From DATJGF01 sp035495315 (GTDB lineage Bacteria; Verrucomicrobiota; Verrucomicrobiia; Limisphaerales; UBA8199), in NCBI GenBank assembly GCA_035495315.1, contig DATJGF010000171.1, positions 1 to 61,283 of the forward strand: a stretch of DNA of 61,283 nucleotides. The letters run 5' to 3'. This document shows positions 33,211 through 43,200 of this stretch, piece after piece. Under the pieces are notes generated by a model. That model worked only from the letters and a program-made list of their open reading frames with translations. It searched no databases and was not told the origin of the DNA. The translations under genes and the position numbers were made by a program. Within the stretch, counting starts at the first letter, position 1; every line of letters starts with the position of its first letter.

Positions 33211-33360
33211 AAGGAAATCCGATGGCCGAATCCCCTAAGGCCGAAATAGGGCCATCATTTTGGCTTTGGGGTTTCTTACAGCTGGTTTGAGTTTCGTTTT
33301 GCCGGGCTAAACCTCGGACTTCAACCGTTCGGGCTTCGGATCTCGGTCTTCGGATTTCAC

Positions 33361-34965
33361 TCAATTGCTCTTCGCTGTTTCAGTGCTCGCGGTTTGTTCA
33401 ATCTCCCATCCGCCGCCGAGGGCTTTGTAAACGGCAACCATGCTGGTAGCGGTGCGCGTTTCGCTTTGGGCCAGTTGCGCCTCGATCTCCAGTTGAGAGC
33501 GTTGGGCGTCCAGCACAGGAAAGAAATCGGCGACGCCCCCGGTGTATCGCTGCGTCGCCAGGCTGGTCGCTTCGGCGGCGGAAATCGCCGATTGTTTCAA
33601 GTAATCACGGCGCGCCTGCTCACGACCAAAATCAACGAGGGCATTTTCGGTTTCTTCGAGCGCCGTGAGAACGGCTTTCTCATAGGCGGCCAATTCGGCG
33701 TCGGCCCTGGCGTTAGCGGCGCGGATTCGGGCACGAACATGTCCCAGGTCGAGCGCGGCCCAGGTGATTTGCGGGCCGAAGGAGTAGGTATCAGTGCCAC
33801 TCTTGCCGATCCGGCTGATGGTGTTGGCGTCAAATCCGATGTTGCCGTTGAAAAAGACGCGCGGGAACAAAGCCGCTGTCTGAACGCCGATTCCAGCGGT
33901 GGCAGCCGCCAGCGCGCGTTCGGCGGCGCGCACGTCTGGTCGCCGTCGTAATAAATCTGCCGGGTCCCCAATGCCGACCATGGTGGGCAAGGCCGGGATT
34001 GGCCTGGACAGTAAAAGCTCATCATACAAAGCAGCAGGTTCGCGGCCGGTAAGGACACTGAGGCGATGAATGGAGTGCTTAATCGCGCCTTCCAACGGAG
34101 GAATGGCCGCCTGTGTCGCGTTCACTTGCGCCCGCGCCCGAGCTGTATCGAGTTCCGTCGACTGGCCGGCTTTGTATTTGGCCTCCGTCAATTCCAGGGA
34201 CTCTCGTTGGTTCTGGACATTTTTCTGCGCGACTTCTAATTCGTGCTGTTCACCGCGAAGCTCGAAATAGTTGCGCGCTACTTCGCCGATGACGCTGATA
34301 AGAACATATTGCCGGTTGGCTTGAGCATTCCCCACTTCCGCTTTCGCCGCCTGGATCGAACGACGAACCCCGCCGAAGATATCCAATTCCCAGGTTGCAT
34401 CGAATCCGACGTTAAAAAGCTCCAGTTCGCGTTGCTCGCGCGGTAAAGCGAATGGCAAAGAGTCCGCGCTTGAGAGAGACTTGGTGTAACCCGCCTGCCC
34501 GGTTACCACGGGGAACTCATCGGCAACCGCCTGGGCATGAAGGGCCCGGGCTTCACGCACGCGCGCAGTCGCAATGCGCAAATCCTGGTTGGTCGCCAAG
34601 GCCTCGTTGACGAGCCGCTCAAGGATCTCATCGTTGAAGGCGTGCCACCAATCGACCGCCGTTGGCGCGGCGGCAAAGTTGGTCTGATTGCCGTTAGCAA
34701 AGCCTCGGCTGACCGCCGTCTTCGGTGCGTGATAATTCGGACCAACCGCGCAACCGGCGAGAACGGTTAGTGTTACGATCGCCGCGAAAGACAGGAAGTG
34801 CCGCCAGGTTTTGGAGTGCGCCAGTGCCCTGGCGCGTTGGCTGGAGTTTTTGCACAGGCGAAAGCGCCAGGGCACTGGCGCACTCCAAAAGGCTGACGCG
34901 TAATAGCTCGACCTACTGGGTTCCGGAGCACCGTACCGATTCCAATGCAGTTTATTATCGCTCAT
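33361..34965 (-). CDS. RND efflux outer-membrane lipoprotein (NodT/OprM type)
   Basis: The 534-residue protein is the outer-membrane channel of the efflux operon. The lipobox LAGC is followed by AVGPNYHAPKT, the usual start of the mature NodT/OprM family. The helical repeats QDLRIATARVREARAL and AERALAAATAGIGVQTAALF and a late TQRYTGGVADFFPVLDAQRS complete the TolC-like layout. ATG 34963-34965 overlaps the pump gene stop (ATGA), so translation is coupled. Oddly, the N-terminal 70 residues before the lipid Cys include text encoded by an 82-base perfect inverted repeat (34809-34890), making an unusually long N-region. Confidence 0.9.
   Translation of the reverse strand: MSDNKLHWNRYGAPEPSRSSYYASAFWSAPVPWRFRLCKNSSQRARALAHSKTWRHFLSFAAIVTLTVLAGCAVGPNYHAPKTAVSRGFANGNQTNFAAAPTAVDWWHAFNDEILERLVNEALATNQDLRIATARVREARALHAQAVADEFPVVTGQAGYTKSLSSADSLPFALPREQRELELFNVGFDATWELDIFGGVRRSIQAAKAEVGNAQANRQYVLISVIGEVARNYFELRGEQHELEVAQKNVQNQRESLELTEAKYKAGQSTELDTARARAQVNATQAAIPPLEGAIKHSIHRLSVLTGREPAALYDELLLSRPIPALPTMVGIGDPADLLRRRPDVRAAERALAAATAGIGVQTAALFPRVFFNGNIGFDANTISRIGKSGTDTYSFGPQITWAALDLGHVRARIRAANARADAELAAYEKAVLTALEETENALVDFGREQARRDYLKQSAISAAEATSLATQRYTGGVADFFPVLDAQRSQLEIEAQLAQSETRTATSMVAVYKALGGGWEIEQTASTETAKSN
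34809..34890. repeat. 82-base element with 27-bp perfect inverted repeats inside the outer-membrane factor gene
   Basis: The arms 34809-34835 and 34864-34890 are exact reverse complements (beginning TTTTGGAGTGCGCC) around a 28-base loop. The element lies in the 5' coding region of the outer-membrane lipoprotein and is translated upstream of its lipobox. Confidence 0.75.
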
Positions 34966-37900
34966 GATGTCATGGGTAGCCTCGCGGCCTCGGGTTGCGG
35001 GTTCGCAGCCGCTTTTTTGTGTTCCAGTAGCCGACGAATAACAACGTAAAATACCGGGGTGAGAATGAGTCCAAAGAACGTGACTCCCAGCATGCCCGCA
35101 AAAACGGCCGTGCCGATCGAGACGCGCATTTCCGCCCCAGCCCCGTGTGAGAACATCAGCGGGATAACACCGAAGGTGAAGGCCAAAGAGGTCATCAGGA
35201 TCGGGCGCAGGCGCAAACGCGAGGCTTCAACGGCGGCGTCCACGCGATTGCGGCCGGCATCTTGCAGCTGTTTGGCGAACTCAATAATAAGGATGGCGTT
35301 CTTGCACGCCAACCCCATCAGCACGACGAGACCAATCTGAGTGAAAAGATTATTGTCGAGGTGTCGGAGCCAAACCCCGGCGATGGCGAACAGGAGACAC
35401 ATGGGGACAATCAAAATGATGGCCAGTGGAAGCGACCAGCTTTCGTATTGTGCTGCCAGCACCAGAAACATCATCAATACGCACAGCGGAAAGATATAAA
35501 CCGCCGTGTTGCCGGCCAGTATTTGCAGCAGATTCAGTTCAGTCCATTCGATGGCCATCGTTTTGGGGAGGACCTTTTCAGCCAACTCCTCCATCAACTT
35601 GATCGCATCGCTCGTGCTGGTTCCTGGTGTAGTGCTGCCGGTAATCTCCGCAGTGGGATACAAGTTGTAGTGTCCCACCAGCACCGGCGCGTTGATGTCT
35701 TTCACTTTCACCAACGTTCCGAGCGGCACCATCTCCCCGGCGTCATTCCGAGTCTTCAGATTCTTCAGGTCTTCGGGACGCGCTCGGTACGGAGCGTCCG
35801 CCTGAGCGGTGACGTGGTATGGCCGCCCGTAGAGCGTGAAATCATTGATGTAAAGCGAGCCAAGATAAACCGAGAGCGTATCCCACACCTTGTCGAGTGG
35901 CACTTGCATCGATTCGGCCTTGGCGCGATCGATATCGAGGTAGACCTGCGGCACGCCAGCACGGAAGGTCGAGAGAGCGCCCTGGATCCGCGAATCCTGG
36001 TTGGCCGCCGCGGCGAGCTGATACGTCGCTGCCTGGAGCGCCGCATAGCCGGAGTTACCCCGATCTTCGACCTGGAGTTTGAATCCACCGAGAATCCCCA
36101 ACCCATCAACCGGGGGCATGCCGAAGACGCCAACAAACGCCTCTTGAATATTGGCTGCAGCCAGCTTCTTTTTCAGATTGGCGATTATTACGTCCGCGGT
36201 GAGCCCAGCCTTTACTCGTTCTTCGAAAGGGCTCAAGCGGATGAACATGCTCGAAGCATTGGCGCTATTGCCTAATGAGACCAGTGACAGGCCCGCAAAT
36301 TCGGACACCGCAGCTATCCCCGGACTTTCCCGGATCAACCGGGTCACCCGTTCACTCACCACCTCGGTGCGCTGGAGAGACGCGCCGTCCGGCAATTGCA
36401 GGTAACAAAAGATGCTGCCTTTGTCCTGGGTCGGGATGAAGCCGGTAGGCACGTGGCGAAAGCCGAACCAGGTCAGCACGAGCAAGCCCGCGTAGACCAC
36501 CAGGCTGATCCCACAATGCCTCAGCACACGTCCCAGGACTCCGACGTATCGGACCCGGCCCGCATCAAAAACGTAATTAAACGCGCGAAAGGCCCAATCG
36601 ACCGTTACCCGCATCGCCCTCGCGATGAAGTCTTGCGGCGCGTGATGCGGTTGCAGAAGCAATGCGCTTAACGCCGGGCTGAGCGTCAGCGAATTGAACG
36701 CGGAGATCAAGGTTGAGACCGCAATCGTCAGGGCAAATTGCTGATAAAACTTTCCGGTAATGCCGCTGACGAAAGCCGTCGGGATAAACACCGCACTCAG
36801 CACCAGCGCGATCGCGATGACCGCGCCACTGACTTCGTCCATCGCCTTAAAGGTCGCATCGACTGGAGATAAACCCTCGGCAATATGCCGCTCCACGTTC
36901 TCGACCACCACGATCGCGTCATCGACCACAATCCCGATCGCCAGCACCAGGCCGAATAGCGAAAGGTTATTCAACGAAAAGCCAAACGCCGACATCGCGG
37001 CGAACGTCCCCACCAGTGACACGGGAACGGATACCAATGGAATCAACGACGCGCGCCAATTCTGCAGGAACAGCACGACGACAAATACGACGAGGATGAT
37101 CGCCAGGATCAACGTGTGGATCACTGCGCGGATCGATTCGCGGATAAACGACGAGGTATCGTAAGCGATGCGGTAATCCAATCCCTCGGGAAACTGCTTT
37201 TTCAGCTCTTTCATCGCTGCCTCGATGGCATTGGCAGTCTCGATCGCGTTGGAACCCGGCTGTTGAAACAGGGCGATGCTCGCCGCGGGCTGCCCGTCCA
37301 GCCGACTATCAATGCTGTAATCGCTGGCGCCCAGTTCGATCCGGGCGATATCTTTCAACCGCGTGATCTGGCCTCCGGTATCTGCTTTCAAAACGATGTT
37401 GCCGAACTCCTCCGTCGTCACCAGGCGGCCTTTGGCGCGCACTGCCAATTGAAACAGATTGCCCGCCGGCTGCGGTGACTGGCCGAACAGGCCGGCCGCT
37501 ACTTCGACGTTTTGACGCCGTATCGCCGAAACAATGTCTGTGGCCGTGAGGTTTCGCGCTGAAGCTTTGTTTGGATTTATCCAAATCCGCATGCAGTAGT
37601 CCCGCGCGCCGAAAATGATCGAGTCGCCGACTCCGGGTAGACGCGCCAGCACATCGCGCACATGGAGGTAACCGTAATTGCTGAGGTACACCGGGTCGTA
37701 CTTGCCTGATGGCGAGATCAAACTGACCAGCATCGCAATCGTCGGTGAACGTTTGCGCGTAATGACGCCAAGTGTGCGGACCTCCTCGGGCAACCGCGGC
37801 AGCGCGCCATCGACCCGGTTCTGCACCAGCACCTGCGCCGTGTTAGGATCGGTGCCAACTTTGAAGGTGACCGCCAGCCGCATCGAACCGTCACTACTGC

Positions 37901-38150
37901 ATTGGGCCGACATGTAGAGCATGTTTTCGACGCCGTTAATCTGCTCTTCCAGAGGCGTCGCCACCGTATCGGCCACCGTCTCGGCGTTGGCCCCGGGATA
38001 GATCGCTTGCACGAAAATCGTCGGCGGGGTGATCTCGGGGTATTGCGCCACAGGCAGCGTGAACAGCGCGATCACCCCTAACACCACAATGAGGATCGAC
38101 AACACGGCGGCGAAAATCGGGCGGCGAATAAAAAAATGGGAGAATCTCAT
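34962..38150 (-). CDS. RND multidrug efflux pump, inner-membrane subunit (HAE1/AcrB type)
   Basis: The 1062-residue protein has the RND layout: helix 1 (FFIRRPIFAAVLSILIVVLG), two large periplasmic loops, and twelve membrane helices. The paired Asp in helix 4 (GIVVDDAIVVVENVERH) carries the proton relay, and the later motif LGVIPLMFSHGAGAE-like text lies near helix 11. It pumps drugs or lipophiles outward using proton influx and needs the adaptor gene before it and the channel gene after it. Spacing is 7 bases to the adaptor stop and a four-base overlap with the channel. Confidence 0.96.
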   Translation of the reverse strand: MRFSHFFIRRPIFAAVLSILIVVLGVIALFTLPVAQYPEITPPTIFVQAIYPGANAETVADTVATPLEEQINGVENMLYMSAQCSSDGSMRLAVTFKVGTDPNTAQVLVQNRVDGALPRLPEEVRTLGVITRKRSPTIAMLVSLISPSGKYDPVYLSNYGYLHVRDVLARLPGVGDSIIFGARDYCMRIWINPNKASARNLTATDIVSAIRRQNVEVAAGLFGQSPQPAGNLFQLAVRAKGRLVTTEEFGNIVLKADTGGQITRLKDIARIELGASDYSIDSRLDGQPAASIALFQQPGSNAIETANAIEAAMKELKKQFPEGLDYRIAYDTSSFIRESIRAVIHTLILAIILVVFVVVLFLQNWRASLIPLVSVPVSLVGTFAAMSAFGFSLNNLSLFGLVLAIGIVVDDAIVVVENVERHIAEGLSPVDATFKAMDEVSGAVIAIALVLSAVFIPTAFVSGITGKFYQQFALTIAVSTLISAFNSLTLSPALSALLLQPHHAPQDFIARAMRVTVDWAFRAFNYVFDAGRVRYVGVLGRVLRHCGISLVVYAGLLVLTWFGFRHVPTGFIPTQDKGSIFCYLQLPDGASLQRTEVVSERVTRLIRESPGIAAVSEFAGLSLVSLGNSANASSMFIRLSPFEERVKAGLTADVIIANLKKKLAAANIQEAFVGVFGMPPVDGLGILGGFKLQVEDRGNSGYAALQAATYQLAAAANQDSRIQGALSTFRAGVPQVYLDIDRAKAESMQVPLDKVWDTLSVYLGSLYINDFTLYGRPYHVTAQADAPYRARPEDLKNLKTRNDAGEMVPLGTLVKVKDINAPVLVGHYNLYPTAEITGSTTPGTSTSDAIKLMEELAEKVLPKTMAIEWTELNLLQILAGNTAVYIFPLCVLMMFLVLAAQYESWSLPLAIILIVPMCLLFAIAGVWLRHLDNNLFTQIGLVVLMGLACKNAILIIEFAKQLQDAGRNRVDAAVEASRLRLRPILMTSLAFTFGVIPLMFSHGAGAEMRVSIGTAVFAGMLGVTFFGLILTPVFYVVIRRLLEHKKAAANPQPEAARLPMTS

Positions 38151-38157
38151 ACCGCCC

Positions 38158-39315
38158 TCAGTGATTCGACTTGGCGACCGTCGATTCTGGCTGCTGAACC
38201 TCCACCTTTCCGCCGGCCCGCAGCATTACGAGGCCATTTATCACGACTCGATCCTCCGGCTTCAACCCTTCGGTTATCGTGCGCAATGAACCGTGCGCGC
38301 GCCCGACCTTAATTGACCGCGCCTGAGCCTTGCTCTCCGCGTCGACGACATAGACGTATTTGTAACCTTGATCCGACAACACCGCGACGTCCGGGATTAA
38401 CAGCGCTGATTCCGGAGGTCCCGCCAGCACACGCACATTCGCAAACATGCCCGGCAGCAGCGCCCGATCGCGATTCTCAAACACCGCGCGCAGGCGGATT
38501 GTGCCGGTCTGCGGATTGACCTGATTATCGAAGAAATCCAAATGACCGCGATGGCGATACCCCTCCTCATTGACCAAACCCAGTTCGCAGGGGAGACCCG
38601 CGGTCCTGGCCTCGGCCGTGTCGCCGTTTTGCGCCCCGGCCCGATACTTTAGAAATGCACCTTCTTCGACATCGAAATAACAGTAGATTGGATCGACTGA
38701 CACAATCGTCGCCAAAAGCGTTGAGGCTCCGCTACTGGCCTGTAATTGCACCAGGTTCCCGGTCGTCACCAGGCGGCGGCCAATCCTTCCGTTAATCGGT
38801 GCGGTGATTCGCGTATAATTTAGATTGAGGCGCGCGACGGCTTCCGTTGCTTGTGCCGCCGCCAGCGACGCCTCGGCCTGACGCACCGCTTTGCTCCGAT
38901 TGTCGTATTCCTCCTCCGACAGTGCTTTGCCACCGCGCAAACTCTCCGCGCGCTTTAAGTCGTTTCGGGCCAACTCCAGCTTGGTCTCGGCTTCCCCCTT
39001 TTGCGCGACCACGCGGTCCAGTTCGGCCTGGTATGGCTTTGGGTCAATCACAAACAACAGGTCGCCCGCTTTGACTTCGCTTCCATCCTGGAAATGAATC
39101 GATTCGATGTAACCCGATACCCGCGGGCGCACATCGACCATCTCCACGGCTTCGACGTGGCCAGGGTATTCATCCCAGTTGGTTACTGTCATTGTCTGGG
39201 GTTGGCTCACCGTCACCTTCGGCGGTGGGGGAGGCTTGGTCTGCGGGGGCGAACAAGAGACCAGCGAAACGGCGACGGGCACAAGGCCGAAACAGAGTCG
39301 GGTAATCGCTTTCAT
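38158..39315 (-). CDS. RND efflux periplasmic adaptor (membrane-fusion lipoprotein)
   Basis: The 385-residue adaptor has a lipobox near residues 18-21 (VAVSLVSC), a Pro-rich linker, the lipoyl half-motifs VRPRVSGYIESIHFQDGSEV and ITAPINGRIGRRLVTTGNLV, a helical hairpin between them, and the beta-barrel and membrane-proximal parts (GTIRLRAVFENRDRALLPGM). It links the pump to the outer-membrane channel. It begins 2 bases after the TetR gene stop and ends 7 bases before the pump start. Confidence 0.95.
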   Translation of the reverse strand: MKAITRLCFGLVPVAVSLVSCSPPQTKPPPPPKVTVSQPQTMTVTNWDEYPGHVEAVEMVDVRPRVSGYIESIHFQDGSEVKAGDLLFVIDPKPYQAELDRVVAQKGEAETKLELARNDLKRAESLRGGKALSEEEYDNRSKAVRQAEASLAAAQATEAVARLNLNYTRITAPINGRIGRRLVTTGNLVQLQASSGASTLLATIVSVDPIYCYFDVEEGAFLKYRAGAQNGDTAEARTAGLPCELGLVNEEGYRHRGHLDFFDNQVNPQTGTIRLRAVFENRDRALLPGMFANVRVLAGPPESALLIPDVAVLSDQGYKYVYVVDAESKAQARSIKVGRAHGSLRTITEGLKPEDRVVINGLVMLRAGGKVEVQQPESTVAKSNH

Positions 39316-39317
39316 AA

Positions 39318-39965
39318 TCAGGAATGGGCATTAGGGACGTGGAAACCCGGCGAGAAAAAACGGATCATTTCAACCAGCACGCGGTCAACATCAATCGGCT
39401 TGTAAACTCCGCGCGTTTCTTTCTGCAATTTCGTCGGATTACAAAGAATAATCGCCAGGGCTCCAGTAATGAATTCGAAGCGCCAGCGCAAATAGGCCGG
39501 GGGCACCTTCGGGAGGCTCGTCTGCAAGGCGCGAAGGAAGGCGGCACGGACCTCCCCATGTTGGCTGCGGAGGAACGCCTGTGTACGTGTATTGGGTTCG
39601 GTGACGATCCGACCGACCAAACGTGCGATCGTCTGCCGCTTGGCCTCCGGGGCGGCGAGCAATCGCAACGGCGGCAGCAACAATGCCCGTAGGATTTTAT
39701 CGACCGGGATGGCGCGGCCCTTTTGCTGTTTCTCGGCGGCCTGCAACAATTCGAATTGCTCCTGACGCAGCGGTCCAAATCGCCGCGCGAGGACCGCTTC
39801 CATGAGACCATGCTTGGAACCAAAATAATAATACACGGTCGCGAGGTTCACCTTGGCCTCGCAGACGATGTCGCGCAGTGAGGCGCCATCGAACCCGCGC
39901 TCGCCGAAGGCATGCTCGGCAGCATTTAAGATCTGGTGGCGCGTGTTGGACCCGGGTCTGCCCAT
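39318..39965 (-). CDS. TetR-family repressor of the RND operon
   Basis: A 215-residue TetR/AcrR regulator: RHQILNAAEHAFGERGFDGA and SLRDIVCEAKVNLATVYYYF form the DNA-binding head, and the remaining helices form a ligand pocket of the CerR/PsrA-like type. As the first gene of the efflux operon on the same strand, it likely represses its own promoter and thereby the pump, with release by a pump substrate. A promoter with an AACG..CGTT half-palindrome lies upstream. Confidence 0.92.
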   Translation of the reverse strand: MGRPGSNTRHQILNAAEHAFGERGFDGASLRDIVCEAKVNLATVYYYFGSKHGLMEAVLARRFGPLRQEQFELLQAAEKQQKGRAIPVDKILRALLLPPLRLLAAPEAKRQTIARLVGRIVTEPNTRTQAFLRSQHGEVRAAFLRALQTSLPKVPPAYLRWRFEFITGALAIILCNPTKLQKETRGVYKPIDVDRVLVEMIRFFSPGFHVPNAHS

Positions 39966-39975
39966 GGAGTCTAAT

Positions 39976-40004
39976 TATTTAACGAACGTTTGACTTTCTG
40001 CCAA
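39976..40004 (-). promoter_or_regulatory. Probable sigma-70-type promoter of the efflux operon
   Basis: On the minus strand TTGGCA (39999-40004) and TAAATA (39976-39981) are 17 bases apart, ending 10 bases before the TetR ATG. The spacer holds CAAACGTTCGTTAAA, where AACG and CGTT face each other, a plausible TetR operator. Confidence 0.5.
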
Positions 40005-40057
40005 CGTGCAGCAAAAGTCAATGAAGCAGTCGTGCAGGAGATTAGCCGTTCGCTCGC

Positions 40058-40294
40058 CTAGGCTTTGCCGCTCTCTGCGCTCTTCGCGTCTCGGCGGTTT
40101 AATCGGTAAACTTCAAACCATTGCAGAGTTCTCACGTCCTCTTCAATCGCGGCGTCGCGTAGCTCGCACGACGTTTTGAAGTCCGTCGTTGGACCGCAAT
40201 GGTGCAGACCGGCAGCAATTTCAGCCCCGGCAGGCCAGGACCGTACCATTTTCAATTCGCTATCCACCATCCTCGCCTGGCTTTTCCCTTTCAC
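40058..40294 (-). CDS. Small protein coupled to the cellulase gene
   Basis: A 78-residue frame opens with GTG overlapping the cellulase stop (GTGA, 40291-40294). It has no recognised domain. The middle (GAEIAAGLHHCGPTTDFKTS) looks protein-like, while the last 16 residues (NRRDAKSAESGKA) are the translation of a CTCTGCG-type repeat. The four-base overlap supports translation, but a chance open frame cannot be excluded. Confidence 0.35.
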   Translation of the reverse strand: MKGKSQARMVDSELKMVRSWPAGAEIAAGLHHCGPTTDFKTSCELRDAAIEEDVRTLQWFEVYRLNRRDAKSAESGKA

Positions 40295-43200
40295 CGGCTC
40301 ACCCGAATCCTCAAATAGTGCGCCGAGGCGGAACCTAAATCGCTGAGGTCCGTAACGGTCACCGTTTCTGTTCCATCCCCATTATCGATGATTGCTTGCA
40401 TCGTATAGAGCGGGCCCGAGTCCCACGTCGCTGCCGCCGGATTCGCAGTTACTTCCGCAATGTAATTCACATCCACGGGCGCCGGGTGCGGCCGCTGATA
40501 ACGAATAGTCAAACGGTCTGCGGTGATTTCGCAGTCGAGCGGATCAGAATTTGCCGAGTCCGGCTTCAGCCCCAACGCGTATTCCACCAGGTTGGCGATG
40601 CCATCGCCGTCGGGGTCGGCGTTATCGGCAGCGGAACCGGCATTGACGGTGGTTCCGAAGTTTGACCAACGCCAAAAATCGATCGGGGTTGCAACATTCA
40701 AATCGATCGGAATGATCGTGAGTGACGAGGCCTGATCTGCAGTCCGGACCAGGAATTTCGCGTGGTAATTTCCGATACCCACCGATGTCGGATCCAAAAG
40801 TACCGGGATCTGTTCCGTTCGGAACCTGGAAACAAATCCGCTGTGGGCGCCCAACCTGAGCCACGGCGTCGGGCTCACGCGCACTGCCAACCCGTTCTGC
40901 GGGTAAGATTGGTTATAGGCGACCTGAAGTCCTTGCGTGCGCATCGCATTCTGCAAACCCACAGTGCAGCTGTTGGACCGACCGAGCGTTTGATATTGCA
41001 TGATGATTTCGCCGGAAATGTTCAGGATGAGCTGCGCTGAGACTGTTGTCCCAGCGCCTTTAATCGGAACATTCTGAAATTGTATTGTGAAGGTGCCGGC
41101 GATGGGATCGGTTGCGTAGTAGATATGTCCGCCGGTGCTGAGGTCGAGGTCATCCCAGAAAAAGGCGATGCAATTTGAGGGCGCCGAGTTGCTGGGCAAG
41201 GGAAGGTTGAGCGAGGTGTCTCCGCCGAACGGTCCAAATGTTATAAAACCATTTGGTGAGAGATATAGGTTCGTGAAGAGGTCTGGTGTTTGGGCACCGC
41301 TGAAAAAGGGAAAGGCGAATCCGATCGGGATCGGGCCGACGATTCCCTCGTCGGCAGGCGGTTTCCCGGTCAGCGCGGTAAAACTGGTAGTGATCTCGGT
41401 GCCGACCGCCGAAATATCTTTCCAGGCGAAAACCGGGCCGCCTGGTCGTGTTGAATCAATCGCAGCGTAGACCAGAGGCGTTGCGCCAGTGATTGAGAGC
41501 GAATATGCCAAGGGCAGGCCGCCACCATTTGTGACCGCCAATGACAGCTCCAAGGGTGGAGAGTTCGTTGCCAGTGTTTGGGTAAAAGACGAGGGGCTGA
41601 CTCCCGCTTGCGGTGGCGGGCCGGCATAAAGCGCAATCGACCGTAGCACTGCTGGAACTGCGAGCGTTACGGCATTGGTGCCGTTTACGGCAAAAGTAAG
41701 ATTCGTCAACGGCGCGCCGGCGAACGTATCCCACCAGGTTGCCGAATAGGTGCCCGGCGCAAATCCGCTCAGAAGGACACTGCCCGCAACGGTCGAGGTC
41801 GCGTTCGTGTAATAGATATTGGTTCGGTGCCATAACCAGAGGGCGGCGAAATTCGTCGTGCCGATTTGATACGCCGCGAGAATTGGCGCGTAGGGATTCA
41901 AAGTGATGTTGCCGAGGTTAACCCAATCCTGACCGGGATTCGTGAGACGAATGGTGTGGGAACCGGCTGCAACGTTCACGGTCAGCGTGTAGTTGGTGCT
42001 TATATCGGTGCCGCTGGCGGGCCAATCGATTCGATTGGTCGTTGCGTTGTCGACCATTACCGCCAACGAAGCGCCAGAGGATGCAATCTGGACCACCTGC
42101 ACCGAAAATGTCCCGGACTGGTTGTAGTTAACGAGAAACGTGTAGCCGTTGGGCATATTCATCTGCGCGCGATGATAGTTTCCCTGCAAATAACTCGGCA
42201 GTGTGCCGATGCCATCCGGAGCGTTGTCCCCGACGGTGAAGGTTGTTTGAACTGCGCTGGCCCAGCCGCCACCCGGACCAAAGGAAAGGCTCCCATTGAT
42301 TGGGCAGGTCACATGCGGCGTCGATTTTGAAAGGGAATCCTGATCCGCCAAGCCGGCGTTGAGCACAAAATCACCCGCCGAACGGAACAGGTTATAGGCA
42401 TGGTCTGCATCAATGTGGTCCCAGTACCATTGCTGGGCGGCTCCACTTTGGGCGGACATCAACCCGGCCCATAAGGGTGCATGAAATCCGAGATACGGCG
42501 TTGGGTCCATGCCGCACTCGCCGCCGAAAATCGGTTTCACGGGCTTGCCGGTGGGGATACCAGGGGCGTCGCGCAAGGCCGAAATCAGATCGGTCGGATA
42601 ATCGTGGTGCTGGTAATAGTCGCACTGATTCCAGATCCGCTGGTCGAGTTGGGAACTCGTCGTGATGAGGTGGTGATAAGCGTCTTGGGACCTGATGAAC
42701 TGCGCCATTTCATCGTGCCACGCGGCGACATTCGCCCATTGCCCTTTCTGGGCCGCGTCGGTGAATTGGACTTCGTTAAACAGTTCCCAGGCCATGATTG
42801 CGGGCGAGTAGCCCCACCGCGCTACGGCATAACGCAGTTTGCGTTTGGTCAGCGCCTTCGCCGTCGCGTTGGTGAAGAATTGGGTCGCGTCGGATAAGAA
42901 TCCGCCGTTCGCGGCGTTATACGGGTTCTGGCCCCAATTGGGATCGACCGTGCTCGAGTACTGGCCGTGATGTTGCAGGGTCATTTGGAAGGAAATGCCG
43001 CCCTGCTCGGCGGCCGATACGATTGCGTCCCATTTTTGCGCGACGTTCAGGTTCAGCGCGCCGAAAGTGTTGCCGACTTTGGGCCAATCGAGGTTTTTGC
43101 CATCCCAATGATCCATCCAGATGCGCGACCAGTTTTCGCGCGCTGCGCCGAGCTTCGCCAGCAGCCCGACGACGGTAATGGTCCCGCTGGTATCCCAGGC

